A stretch of 64,000 nt of DNA from Castanea sativa (lineage: Eukaryota; Streptophyta; Magnoliopsida; Fagales; Fagaceae): assembly GCF_040712315.1 (NCBI RefSeq), contig NC_134019.1, forward strand, positions 37,353,873 through 37,417,872, written 5' to 3'. Below, piece after piece: positions 11,401 to 23,345 of the stretch. Each line of letters starts with the position of its first letter. Position 1 is the first letter of the stretch. The notes under the pieces are model-generated. The model searched no databases. It saw only the letters and a list, made by a program, of their open reading frames with translations, and was not told where the DNA came from. A program made the translations under genes and the position numbers.

Positions 11401-14259
11401 TTAAAGTGTCAGGAAGAAACTGTCATGTCTCAAACTCTAATAAATGCTAGAGACAAGGTTTGTCATGTTCAAACTCTAATCACAAAGAGTTAATTTATAA
11501 GGGAGAATCTTACTTCAATAGATGCTTAAAGTCTTGCTTTCCCAAAACACGCAGATCATCACAAAGGCTTTTAACCTGCCAGACAATAGCATTTAAACAG
11601 CTGAAACTGCTGACAGCGTTCTACTTCATTGTTGAAACTTCTCATTGCATTCCAAGATAATAACACTTCGATAGAATGAAAAAAATAAATAAATAAAATA
11701 CAATAATTTACCTCTTCCGTTGTTAGGGTGTGATCCTTAATTGGCAAACAAGCTGGATCATCAAAGGTTATGGAAGTAACTGAACCAAGGATCTCAAGAG
11801 GAGAATCAGACCAAATGAAATCAAAACCTGAAGACACTTTCCTTATAAGCGTCTCTCCATCTTCGTACCTGTATCAGACCTAATTAGCAACAACCATAAC
11901 ATAAACATTTATATCACTATTGTTTTTAGAACAAATGAGTTCTAACTCAAATGGCAGTTCCTTCTCCTATAAGATGGAGGGTGAGGTTGTGGGTCCAAAA
12001 CCCATCAGATAGTGTCTAACTAAGCATTAAGGCAAAAGAGCGTTAAAAGTTATCTTTCCAAAAATAAAACTAACCCACAATGCCTGTACATGAATGATCA
12101 ATCTTAATGACATCAAAAAATACGTGCCATCATCGTTTTCAATAAAACTCTTATTACTTATCCCAAGCAAAAAACTTTCCCACAACCAGGTTAGACAATA
12201 ATGATCAAACCTATATTTGGATGTGGAAATCCATGAGCATAATCAATTCTAACAATATGAGGTATGAATAAAAAACCTGTTTACACAAGGAAGCACAGGC
12301 AGTCAACTTGCTTTACAATAAACGGTTGAAGCTCAAATTACATTTTTTATGTGGCTGTTCAAAGAAATTCACAAATTTAATTAAACACATAATATACAGA
12401 AGGCTTACCCGTCACGATGTCTCTTTTGCTTTGTTCCTCTAAGTACATCCACCACCTATATCAAGGATTCATTCAGTGAGAAAAATGACCATATGCAACA
12501 GAAGTACTAAAAATTAGCAAAATAAAAATGTAACCAGAGAAAAGTCATTTCAATGTTAGTTCCTATTTGATTTACCTTCCTCTGTGGTTCTATAGATCCC
12601 TCAAATAAATGTTTCACATCGAGAAGACGTGGATCAATCTTTGCAGGCGCCTTGTACTTAAGACCTAAAAGATATATCTCTGCAGATGCAGAACGACTAG
12701 CAGCTGGTTTATCTACCTCGACCTTCTCAAATAACTGCAAAAACAAATTCCAATATCAGCACAAAAAATCCAGCATTCTATTAGCATAAGCAAAATATTT
12801 CAATAAAGAAGTAGAAGATCACCTGCTTGAGGCAGTAGAGGACAGAATTGTAGTCTTGTGACCGAAAAACCTGATACAATACAATAGACAAGCACTCAGC
12901 ATGTAATCAACACAGAGTCAGCATGTAATCAACACAGAGTAGCATTCATATGTATCAGACACACAAACTTGATTTAAAGGTTAATCCAATGATACATATT
13001 CTACAAAAGAACACCTACGGTAATGAAATTGAATACAAATAGTCTCATTATTCATCAATGATCCCCTCCCCCCTCTCCCCAATCTGTTACCACTCATAAG
13101 TTTGTCAGAATTTACATCGCACACGAATACAAAACATTCATGTGTATGTTAATCCAATCCCTCAACCCAAAACAACATAACAAACATCAACAAATGAACC
13201 ACAAAACAACCAAACTAATGGAATCAAAAACCCAATTCCCAAAACAATGATCATCAAAGTCCCTTAATTTTAAATATTCATTTCAAGAACACAAAAACAG
13301 CAACCCCATTTTCAAATACAACATAAAGATCCCCCAAAACCCCCCATACCCCATTCAACAACCTGACAAAGAAACCCCAAACAAAGCAACCCCATTGCCA
13401 CAAACAACATAAAAAATCCATCGAAACCCCAATATCCCATTCAACAACCTAATAAAGCAACCCCATTTCAACAAACAACATAAAAATCCATCAAAACCCC
13501 AATATCCCATTCAACAACCTAATAAAGCAACCCCATTTCAACAAACAACATAAAAATCCATCAAAACCCCAATATCCCCCATTCAACAACCTAACAAATC
13601 AACCCCATTACCACCAACAACATAAAAATCCATCAAAACCCAATTACCCAATTCAATAAAAATTTCATCAAAAAGCCAAAATATAGTACAACAAACACAA
13701 AAAACGCAACCCCATTTTTACAAACAAGATAAAAAATAAAATAAAAACCAGTACCCAATTCAAAAAACCAAAAAAAGATAATTACTTTGGTAACGAAATT
13801 AGCCTTAGGAGCCAAGAACTGCGTGGCCAACCTAACAGAATCAATAACAAGCGCGTTCTGACTCATAGCCTCCTGAGCCCAAGCACCACCAACATTCGGC
13901 GACCCATCATGCAAAACCAAGTCAAAAGCCGCAACCCCATGTTCCTCCATCAACTTCTTAATCCTAGACCTACACTCAGACTTCGTGATATCTTGCTGTA
14001 TAGCTATGGCGCCGCGAATGGGAGCTATGGGGACGAGGTCGATGCCGAGAACGAGACTCCCGACGGGGACACGCTGCACTGCGACCTGCATCCACCCACC
14101 TGGGGCGGCGCAGAGGTCGAGCACGGAGCGTGATGAGCGGAGGAGGTCGAAGCGAGAGTCGAGCTGGACTAGCTTCCATGAAGCTCGAGATCGATAGCCG
14201 TGCTCTTTGGCTAAGCGGTAGTACTTGTCTAACCTGTGCTTTCCCTTTACTTTACCCAT
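8457..14259 (-). CDS. SPB1: SPB1/FTSJ3-type 27S pre-rRNA 2'-O-methyltransferase
   Basis: Eleven exons join in frame to 843 codons (842 aa): 14259-13786, 12870-12823, 12734-12576, 12455-12409, 11868-11712, 11575-11514, 11258-11066, 10409-10320, 10137-9995, 9896-9767, 9482-8457. All junctions are GT-AG. Residues 1-200 are an FtsJ/RrmJ fold: SAM-binding LDLCAAPGGW (48-57) and a K-D-K-E tetrad placed at K29, D118 (LHDGSP), K158 (FVTK) and E193 (SRSASAEIY). A middle DUF3381-like part is followed by coiled-coil and acidic stretches (SSDDSSSDESD). The basic C-terminal Spb1_C-type tail ends in KKGGKEGGSKGRK. Yeast Spb1 (841 aa) is nucleolar and methylates the A-loop guanosine of large-subunit rRNA during 60S assembly. 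Length, domain order and catalytic residues all fit. No frame damage is seen. The start is the first ATG of the conserved MGKVKGKHRLDKYY N-terminus. Confidence 0.95.
11931..12050 (+). mobile_element. tRNA-derived SINE-like fragment in an SPB1 intron
   Basis: The segment CTAACTCAAATGGCAGTTCC resembles a pol III A box. TGTGGGTCCAAAACCC about 45 bases later resembles a B box. The block CTCCTATAAGATGGAGGGTGAGGT is shared, with changes, by the minus-strand copy near 18775-18700 in RER1. No clear poly(A) or target duplication was found, so the ends are approximate. Confidence 0.45.
13350..13640. repeat. About 70-bp tandem repeat in SPB1 intron 1
   Basis: The unit TTCAACAACCTAATAAAGC... recurs at 13355, 13441, 13511 and 13583, giving spacings of 86, 70 and 72 bases. 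The copies at 13441 and 13511 are almost identical. The block is C/A-rich on the plus strand and lies inside the 915-bp first intron, whose donor is at 13785/13784. Confidence 0.8.
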
Positions 14260-14420
14260 TTGGGTTTATTGGGTTTCTGTGAATTTGCTTGTTGGGTTGC
14301 GATTTTTTGAGGTTTTGGCTTCACACTCACACAGAGAAAGAGAGAGAGAGAGAAACAGCACGATGAGCTAGGGTTTTGTGTTTTTGTATTTTTCTTTTTC
14401 ATATAAGGTTGGATTAGGGT
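14260..14420 (-). promoter_or_regulatory. SPB1 5' UTR/promoter region
   Basis: Upstream of the SPB1 start codon lies a (GA)n run at 14335-14353 and, on the minus strand, AAAACCCTAGC at 14368-14378. AAACCCTA is the telo-box-type element often found at promoters of plant ribosome and translation genes. A transcription start cannot be placed from sequence alone. Confidence 0.4.
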
Positions 14421-15259
14421 TTTAGTGTTTTTATTCTTATTATTTTTTAACTGTTAGGAGGGTTTTAGTGATTTTTAAGGTTAATTAAAATTTTACATTA
14501 TATATGAACTCTTTTGTTTTAGTTTTTTTTTTTTTTTTTAATCTTTGATGAACTATTTTGTTTATATATTTCGTTGGATATATTTTTTAAATTATTTTTT
14601 AATATTCAAATAAATATATAAATTTAGCTTTACATCATTTATTTATTTTAACCAAATGAGTTCATCCTGCGTCCAAGCTCTTATTTGTTGGCAAAAATTA
14701 ATTAAATTATATAAAAATTTTACTCCCAAATTTTTTTTAATTAGATTGGAGTTTAAAATTTATATATTATAAATAAAAGTTGTGTGTTCTGCAATTATTG
14801 TGCAATTTTATTTATATATTATAAATGTTTATAGTCTCTCTTTTTTTATCTATATATATATATATTAAAAACCAAAGCTTAGAAAAAATCTAATTTGATT
14901 TCAATTGGTTCTCAATTTTGCACCACATTTTCATCTAATTTTTAATTATTGTGTCAAGTGAATTATTAAGTGTAAAAATCAAAGAGTCCAAATCCAATTA
15001 GATTCTAAATTAAATTTCAATTAAGTCCAATTTTGCACTACATGTTGATCTAATTTTTAAATTTTTGTGACAAGTGAATTTTTGAATGCAAAAACTAAAA
15101 AGTTTATATAAAATAAAATAAAATAAAGTTTGGATGGAATCACATTTTTTTAAAAAAATTAAAAATAAAATAAAACTAGGAAAATCCAGTTTCAAGTTAG
15201 GTTTGGGTATCTGTGGGTAAATGTCCAGGTATTAATTAGGTACAAGTGCTTAATGAATG
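14421..15259. other. AT-rich spacer
   Basis: Nothing gene-like is seen. There are T-tracts, (TA)n at 14852-14866 and a loose repeat of TCTAATTTTTAATT.TTGTG.CAAGTGAATT at 14933 and 15048. Confidence 0.5.
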
Positions 15260-15262
15260 TTA

Positions 15263-16056
15263 GAGCATTCATAATGGGACATGGATATGCCAAATGTCCA
15301 CAAAATTTAGCATTGAGCACCATTTTGTCTCAGCAGCTAGAAGGTCAAATGGGAAGAATTGTAAAAAATATTACAATGTTACAACAGTACCATCCTAAAT
15401 GTAGGATGGTATTGTAGCACTATTGTATCAGTTTTTTAATCACTTTTATTATCTCTCTCCTCTGTCTTCTCTTTTACAGTCTGAGATGGTCTCCCTTTTT
15501 CTTCATCTCTGTTTTCTCATCTACCCTCTCTGACTCGCTGTTAACCGAAGCATGGTCCGAGATCGGCATGATAGTCTTTAGGTGGATCGACGAGTGGAGA
15601 TCAGCATAAGATCTCCTTTGTCTTCTCTGGGTATCTTTTGTGGTTTCTAGCGGTGGAGATCGGTGAGTGGTTTGGTTTTCTAGCAGTGGAGATCTGCAAG
15701 TTGTGTAAGTTTCTAGCGGTAGTGGGTTTGTGACTAATATGGGCGTGGGTCAGGTGGTGCAGTGGCGGCAAGGGCAGGGGATTGTGACAGAGTGGGCTTG
15801 GTTTTGATTTTGGATTTTGATTTTGTTTGCTTAGCAGAGGTGGGTGGTGTGACTGAGATCAGAGAGAGTTAAGAGAAATAGAGATCAAAGAGTGAGAAAT
15901 ATTTTTATATTCTTTTTATTTTATATTATTTTAATGTATAGTATGGTAAAATAAAAGTTGAGATGCTAGATGTATTATAAAATGATTGTATAATTGATCA
16001 AATAACTTTTTGAGATGGTAAAATAGGATAAGATGAAATTTCAGATGAGAATGCTC
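15263..16056. mobile_element. PIF/Harbinger (Tourist)-like non-autonomous element
   Basis: The ends are GAGCATTC at 15263 and GAATGCTC at 16056, a perfect 8-bp inverted terminus. They are flanked on both sides by TTA (15260-15262, 16057-16059), the target choice of PIF/Harbinger elements. The 794-bp interior has no long ORF. A fragment of the same family, starting TAAGAGTATTCTCATTT, lies near 48106. Confidence 0.65.
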
Positions 16057-16059
16057 TTA

Positions 16060-16796
16060 GAAACCTATATCCATAGGTAAAAATTTCGGATCAAGTTTGG
16101 ATATATCCAACCCAACTCTAGTCCATGGCCATCCCTACACCATACCAAAAGATTCTTCCCTATAATTAACCAATATTTCTCTTGTAGAAGTTTCATGAGG
16201 GGTTAAGAGCTGAAGCTTATTAAAGGTGGATGTAATTTGGGGTAGCTACTTATATTATAAGTTCTAAAATACGCTTCAGAGTTTATTTGCACAAGTAATC
16301 ATTCCCTTCTCGATATTATAAGGATAGCCGTCTCCATTACCAACTAACCAGAGTACTATTATTCATTCCACAGGAGTGATAGGAATATGCAATGTCATAT
16401 TGTTGCAACTGCAATATATGCCATCAGCCGATGGCAATTCCAGTTGGGAGAAATTTCACTTGCAAAACATTTATTAGCACAAGAATCTTCTGCTCTCAAT
16501 AATAGAGACCATGCAAGTGAAAAATATTCTGCATCATGCAGTTACATTGACAGTGATCTAAAGCATAATTCAATCTTAATGTGTATAAACAAATAAAGTT
16601 TCCCCGCAACACCAGCACTCCTGGCACCATAAAGTCGGGCAATTGAACTTTATATTTGTGACTGCATATTTAAATCCATAACATGATACGCGTCCAAAGT
16701 AAAAAATTGTACTATCCTAAATCTTCACAATGCCAAAATGTTATTTTAACAATCTGGTAAATTTAAATTTGCTCTAATCATGAACTTAGATGAGCA
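16060..16796. other. RER1 3' flank
   Basis: No independent gene is supported. An ORF at 16387-16596 has no recognisable features. The last 200-300 bases before 16797 probably form the RER1 3' UTR. Confidence 0.4.
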
Positions 16797-19601
16797 TCAG
16801 TCTCCGCGAGAACCACTGCTACTTGCAGAAGCTTTCTTGCCACCGTATTTCTGTCAAAGATTAAAAATAAGGTTAATTTTCAAGCACCAGAAGTCAATTT
16901 TAAGATCAGTTGCTCCTACTGCAACAGTAGCTTATGACAAATAAAAGGGCTTCAAAGGTGGTTCTGCCCAAATACACAAGGATAACTATAACCATACAAA
17001 TCTCACCTGCTTCCCAATGTTGAATGGAATATATTTGTATTTGATCATGTGTGCAATTTGGCGCCTCATCGTAAGGACAAACAGAACAATCCAGTAACAA
17101 AGTAATATAGGCCAGAATACCGGAACATCAAACATAGAAAAGAAGGTCATAACAAAAGCTATGCAGAAAGCTTTTGTGAAGGAGTACCTGGAACCATGAC
17201 AGCAAAACAGAAAATATTATCCAATGAATAATTATCAAGAAGGAAAGCATGAAGCCAACCCCAGAAAACATGGGAAAGGCTTTCGTGACTTGAGATACAT
17301 GCATATCAATCTAGCAAGTTCACATGCTTCCAGTGGATAAAGGAGATACTAGAGTGGCTAGTAAAATTTTCAAGCCTTTCCAACTTCAAAGGGAGCAGAA
17401 GAATGGCATACATTAGTTCAGAGCCACTAAACTTGATCAATTAAGTTGTTTCCATACAACTCTATGCTAAAATTCTTTGTTGACAAATCATTTTAAATTT
17501 CCCCATTAGGTTTGGATCCCTTTTAATAAACATCATATTCTTAACATTCATTGTCTTCTTGTACTTGAAGTCACGAGCTAGTTAATGAGGCAAGGAGGTG
17601 AAAATGAACAAATTTGAACACACTCATGATTAGATTTCCCAAAGGAATCTTACAATGATATGTTAGGCCAAAAAAGAAAGAAAGGAATAATTTAACTAGT
17701 ATAATGAATCAAAGTGGTTTGGGTGATCAGAAGTCAAGTGCCTACATAGGGTAAATAACAAGTGGAGTTTCTGAACATAAATAGGTTAGAAACATGTCCG
17801 CTTGTTAATAACAAGCACATCAATAAAACTTAAGGTTTTCCAAAAAAAATAAAAAGACAGGAGAATGCACATCTAAGTGCAATTAGAAATATGACATGTC
17901 ATAGTTGAGAAGCAAATCAGGAGAATGAAGATTGAACAGAATGCTTAGATCCAAAGATACAATCAGAAGAGAAAGTATACTCTAGCTGTAGGTGATGTTT
18001 GCTGATTATGCACAAAACCTATTGTCAACTGACCCCAAGTTTAGCATGTGACCTTTGTCACCAGTCAGGTCTGCAAAATGAATTGAGAATAGTTTGCAGA
18101 CCTTAACTGAACATTTAACTCGGTATAAGATAAAATTTCAACTTACCCCTCACATCCCAATAAATTTTCAATAAATAAATGTAAAAAGGATGCTGGATGC
18201 ATAACCCTTTATATGGTACTACCTACCCAACATCTGCCTCTGCTAGAAATCCCATGCTACTGAAATTTCTGAGGCTCAGAATCAAGGTCTGATAGAGGAA
18301 GGTAATTTTTTGTCCAATTATTTTATAATATCCTCTATTTTAAATAGTATCAAACAATAAGGCACCGAATATGTCATATCACTTATTTCGTACGATGACA
18401 ATTAACAAATATACATGAGCTGCAAAACATTTATTATCATTTTAAAACAATCATCTAGTGTAATTGATATCATTTTTTATGGTATATTATGCATTAGTAC
18501 GTTTCCTCGGGGAGCTTCAGCATCCCACCATGTTCCAGGGTACACAGGTAAAGGCATGATTCCTTCCCTTATTAGCAGTCTTCTTTTTTAGGTTTGTAGT
18601 TCTTTTTCCCCCTCTTTCTTTAGCAGCTATCCTTGCTTTGGAATTAGGTCTGACAGCTATGGTACTCTTATTTTATCCCTAAATTTTTACATATGCATCT
18701 AGCATGTTTGAACCCATGACCTCACCTTCCAACCCATTCTTATAGGAGGAGGCACCATTTGAACAAGAGCTCACTGGAAATTCATTGATATAACTACTCG
18801 AACAAAAAATGGTGAATATTGTTTCCATGCTTGAGCATAATTACTTATCCAGGTAAAAAAATCCCTCAGCATAATTAGAACTTGGGGCAATTAAAATGGT
18901 TTATGCACTCCCAAATTTCCTTAGATTCTTCATACCAGAGTTTATTTTCTTTCACTATTTCCCTTTTTTTTTCCCTCAATAATGCAAGCATAAGAACATG
19001 TTTTCTGCAGTAACTGATGAAAAACATTTGATATAGAAACAGAAATTTAACAGCCATAAAACCCCTAGTAATTTAAGCCAGCCTATAAAGAAACAAGATG
19101 ATGACAATCATGCAATCATCTTTTGAATGCTGGAATCAAAATCACTTAATAAAAGAACCCACAAAGCAATTTAAGCAGATAATGCAAAACAAACACCAAC
19201 TAAACCAAAAAAAACCAAACAATGAGAAAGATCTTCAGTTACCAGAACTTAAATTCAGGAAGCCGGCGAATGAAGGGCTTGAATTCATCCGAGCCTTTCG
19301 TTGGCAGCAAAGGCCCTCCCCCACCTGAAACTTCCATCTCCGGATCAACCAAAGGCGACAAGAACCCAATCAACAAATTCAAGAGATAAATCCCCAGACC
19401 ATAGGAGATAATGTAAAACCCTTGAATGTAATAAACCCTCAAAATGTAAATCAACACTATAACAGCACTCCCAATCCATCTATAGATCGCATGTGGAGTA
19501 GTCTTATCTAGATAATACTGATACCGCCTCGACACATCAATCCAAAACTGATTTGCAGGTGCTGTACCAGACCCCACACTATCGGCCCCAACTCCTTCCA
19601 T
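16797..19601 (-). CDS. RER1: RER1 family Golgi-to-ER retrieval receptor
   Basis: Three exons (19601-19243, 17187-17007, 16850-16797) join with GT-AG introns to 198 codons, 197 aa, the usual length for RER1. The N-terminus reads [18 protein letters not shown]. It is followed by hydrophobic segments ([41 protein letters not shown]) and in exon 2 by [21 protein letters not shown], then [21 protein letters not shown], the conserved RER1 signature. The tail is short, basic and Ser-rich ([11 protein letters not shown]). This fits the four-pass membrane protein that returns escaped ER membrane proteins from the cis-Golgi in COPI vesicles. Intron 1 is 2055 bp and carries a SINE-like copy. A 5' leader intron is likely, from about 20423 to 19621. 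Confidence 0.95.
18600..18775 (-). mobile_element. tRNA-derived SINE-like copy in RER1 intron 1
   Basis: On the minus strand GAGCTCTTGTTCAAATGGTG (A-box-like) is followed about 50 bases later by CATGGGTTCAAACATGC (B-box-like), with CTCCTATAAGAATGGG between. The same core occurs at 11931 in the SPB1 intron. The 3' end is uncertain. Confidence 0.5.
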
Positions 19602-19620
19602 TTAATTCAACCTTCACTAA

Positions 19621-19820
19621 ATAGAGTATAAACAACAAGCTCCAGTCAAAACCAAGCATTCACCATCAAATACATTGAACATAGACAGCATTTATACACA
19701 GTTATTACTAAGATTTTCACAATAGCACACTAAAATGAAGAAATACTCAAACCCCATTTCAATTTATCAACCTTTTTTTTTTTTTTTGAGAGATCAATTT
19801 ATCAACCTGTAATTAGGGCT

Positions 19821-19851
<31 letters not shown>

Positions 19852-20530
19852 AACAATCTCAGCATTTATACACAGTTATGACTAAGATTTTCACAGTAGC
19901 ACACTAAAATGAAGACATACTTGAACCCCATTTCCATTTATCAACCTGAAATTAGATTTTTTCAACAAACAAATATATATAAGAACAACAAGCTCCAATC
20001 AAAACCGAGCATTCACCATCAAATACATTGAACATAGACGCATTTATACACAGCTATGACTAAGATTTTCACTAAAATGAAGAAATACTTGAACCCCATT
20101 TCGAATCAGCTCTGATTGAGCTATGACAACAAAAGGGTATGATAAATTTTTTGAATTTATTTTTTTCCAACAATTTTCTCGGAAACCAAACAGTTTTAGG
20201 GTTAGAGTTTTGATACATAAACATGCAATGTTATACAAGATCTACAAACTAACAAAGCATAAAACAAGAACCAGTAAATAAATATAAATAAATAAACACT
20301 ATATGATTCAAAGAAAGAGAAAATGAGATGGGAAAATTAAGAAAGGGAAAGAAAATGAGAGAGAGAGAAGGGTAAAATGGGAAGAGAGGAAAGAGAGATG
20401 GAATTGGTAAGAGAAGAGCTGACCTTAGGAGGACTGTTTTGAGAATAAGGAGAAGGAGGAGGATGATGAAGGAGAGGAGACTCAGATCTGTGCAATGTCA
20501 CACACAGAGAAAGAAAGACCGATAGGCCTT
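19621..20530 (-). promoter_or_regulatory. RER1 5' leader with probable intron
   Basis: On the minus strand a purine-rich leader ends CCTCCTAAG followed by GTCAGC near 20425. An acceptor TCTATTTAG lies just upstream of the start codon near 19621. Together they suggest a leader exon (about 20530-20424) and an intron of about 800 bp. A cDNA would be needed to fix the borders. Confidence 0.45.
19689..20075. repeat. About 175-bp triplicated block in the RER1 leader intron
   Basis: CATTTATACACAGTTATGACTAAG-type sequence starts at 19689, 19864 and 20041. The flanking AACAAGCTCCAGTCAAAACC block recurs at 19634 and 19986. An (AT)n run sits at 19827-19850 between copies. Confidence 0.8.
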
Positions 20531-22577
20531 TAGCTTAGGAGGGGCTATTAGTTTTTCTTTCTTTCTTTCTCTTTTTTTTTCTTATTTTATTGGGTTTTTA
20601 TTTTTTATCTTTAACTACAAAATGAGAATGACACAGTGGTGGAAATGGAGTCATCGGGTGTCGGTGTTTAATTTTTTATTAAAAAAAAAAAAGGATTTTT
20701 CACCTATTTGAAGTGAGGGTTGTAGTAACAACTAACAATAACAACTAAGAAGTAAAAAAGTTTGTTTCTCAAAAAAAGAAAAAAAAAAGTAAAAAAGTTT
20801 ACTTCTAAATTTGCATTCTCTCTAATTCGTGTTTTATAAGACTATTTGTGTGCATTTTAGTCTCTAAATAAGTTAATGGTTTTATGAAATATCGTGTTAT
20901 GGGTTGGAAGAAATTTCCCCAAATGAATTTGGCAGAAACTTTGTTGTAATAATAACTGCACTATAATGATAACTAATTAGTGGTTAGGGGAGTGTGGTTA
21001 CTAAAATTGGTGTTACTATAGTTATTAACGCTTTGTTTATTTCATTGGAAGAATTTCTATAAAGATAGTTTTTCATATTTTTTACTGTTTGGTAGCATAA
21101 AAAAAAAAGGAAATACTATATTTATAATATTTTCATAACATTTTCACAACAAATCTTAAGTAGCAGGTTATTACTGGTTGGGGCAAAAAAGTAATCTTAA
21201 TGGTAGATTCAAATTTAAACCAATAATAAGTAACCACCTATGATTTATTGTTAAAATATTGTGAACCTACCACTAACAAGACTTATTTTCTATAGGTTGT
21301 TTGCCCCACACAAAAAAACACACACAAAAACAAAAAAAAAAAAGAAAGAAAGAAAGAGAAGAAGTCGGAAAAGAAACTCTCATTCAGCGCATAACTACTT
21401 CTATAAATATTATCTTCTTTTGGCTGTGAGAAACAATATTTTCTTTCTTACCTTCAAGGTCTTTCTCATGGTAATTTCTCTCACTTCTTCTATTCATTTT
21501 TCTTTTTCTCTCTTCCTAGACCCTCGTTGTCACTCTCTTTGGTCATCGATTTCATTTTCAATCTGTCTCTCTTCTCCCTCTTTTCTCTTTGTTTCTCTTC
21601 CCCACTATAACATTGTTATTTGATAAGGTTTTTTGTTTTCTTCTTCAATTGGGTTCGTAAAGTCAATTCCTCCGGTACAACAAAGGCAAAAAATTGTATT
21701 AATATAGTTGTGTTTGTCTTGTCCATGCATTTGTGTGTCCATTTCTATTCAGCATTTTTTTTTTTTTTTTGTCTTCAAACTTTTAAGTTGCGCTTACAAT
21801 CAGAGCAGCAAGCTCCATTGATTTGGAGCTTGGGTTTTAAACATCTTTAGGACGAATTGTGGGAAAGGTTTGTGGAGATGATTTCACCAAGGCACAAAAC
21901 TCCTAGCTAAAAATAAATAATAATAATAAAATAAATTTAAAAAAAAAAAAACAAACTTATTAGTCAGCATTGAATTGTGGGAAAGGTTTGTGGAGATGAT
22001 TTATTAGTAACTTCATTTTGAATTGAATTAATGCTTCATCTAGTACTTTCGTATCAGTTTGCTCAAATATTTGGAATTTAATAACAAGTATTAGTGTTAC
22101 AGAGAGATCATGAAAATTGAACAACTAATTTTGAGCTTTGTATCCACTACCATTGAGCATTGTATCTATATATACGAGCAAAATGAGTGGTAGAGATCAT
22201 GAGAAATAAATAACTAATTTTGATTGTATCTGTTGTCAAAATTTTAGTTTGAAACCCAAATTTATACTTGATTTTTTTTTTTTATATCGACTACATTAGT
22301 CGAGGTTACACAATACACATATTATACATGTATTAAATTATACAAGAAATTTTATTAAAAAATTGTGCATACCAAACACTAGAAAATGTTATCAAGCTCA
22401 TTTTCAATGTCATTACCAAACACCGAAAAATGAGGTAGTTTTCCGGAAAATGAGGTAGTTTTCCAGAAAATGATTTCTAGAAAATGACATATTTTTTCAA
22501 AAAACATTAATGCTAAACAAACAAAGCGTTAACGTAAATCCTTCTGTGAATGATTTTTTTTTTTGTTATTGTGCATT
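20531..22577. other. AT-rich intergenic spacer
   Basis: No gene is supported. ORFs at 21261-21623 and 21620-21850 are low-complexity (K/R- or F/S-rich). A 31-bp direct repeat (GAATTGTGGGAAAGGTTTGT...) occurs at 21854-21884 and 21972-22002. Confidence 0.5.
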
Positions 22578-22582
22578 GTATC

Positions 22583-23340
22583 TGTGGGGGGTAAAAATGC
22601 TTAAATGCACGTTTGGGCCTTGGGCCTGGTTAGTTGGTATAAGTCTGTTCAATCAGAGTGCCCACAGGTCAGTCCGCACTATAATGGTCCAAGGAGTTGT
22701 CCGAGGAGGAGTATCTCCTCGGATAGGCCCAGTAAAGGCCAAGGGACTTGCTAAAGCGTTTAAAGACAGAATTCTGGAATATCTGTTGGGTAAAGGCGTG
22801 ATCCAAGCACCCGTTAGAAGCAGGAACGTGTGAGAAATATCTGAGGAAAAAGCTGCTACCACCGCATTAAAGGCCCTGCATCTACCTCCCTAGCCACATT
22901 AATAGAGAAATGACCTCTGAACAGTAGTATTCAGTCTTCCAGCTATTATTTGAATACTTTAAGAAGGTGGTGGATGGAACAAGTATCTAGGAGGAAAATC
23001 TGTGTTACACGTGGATAAAACAGGGAAAAAGAAGAATGATATAAGAGAACGAGAGAGGAAAGAAAGAGGGGTACCTCTTTTTGAAAAACAAAACAAAAAT
23101 TGTAACATTTTGTTTAGAGAAAGAAAGGCTATACAAATTGTTCTCGGCTTACGTCCGAGAAGAGTTTTTTGTCATATTCGTCTATTACTTGCATAGATTG
23201 CGGCATTCTAGTCTGTTTATCAACTTTCCAATATCTCTAACCTAGCTTTCTAATCCATACTCTACAAATTTCATTGTATAAGGCTCTTTGGGCCTGAGCC
23301 CATTACTCGTTTGGGTTCGGGTACAAATTGTGCACTTACA
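22583..23340 (+). mobile_element. Solo LTR (gypsy-type) with 5-bp target duplication
   Basis: The block starts TGTGGGGGGTAAAA and ends GTGCACTTACA. It is flanked by identical GTATC at 22578-22582 and 23341-23345. The 758-bp body has GGGCC-rich ends like the LTRs of the complete Tat element. Its 3' part (CTACAAATTTCATTGTATAAGG, CTTTGGGCC) mirrors, on the opposite strand, the start of the LTR at 24846. No internal region is present, so it is the product of LTR-LTR recombination. Confidence 0.8.
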
Positions 23341-23345
23341 GTATC

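Noticed and set aside
13909..14197. ORFs over SPB1 exon 1 in other frames
   Set aside because: The FtsJ domain is on the minus strand in one long frame; the others are shadows.
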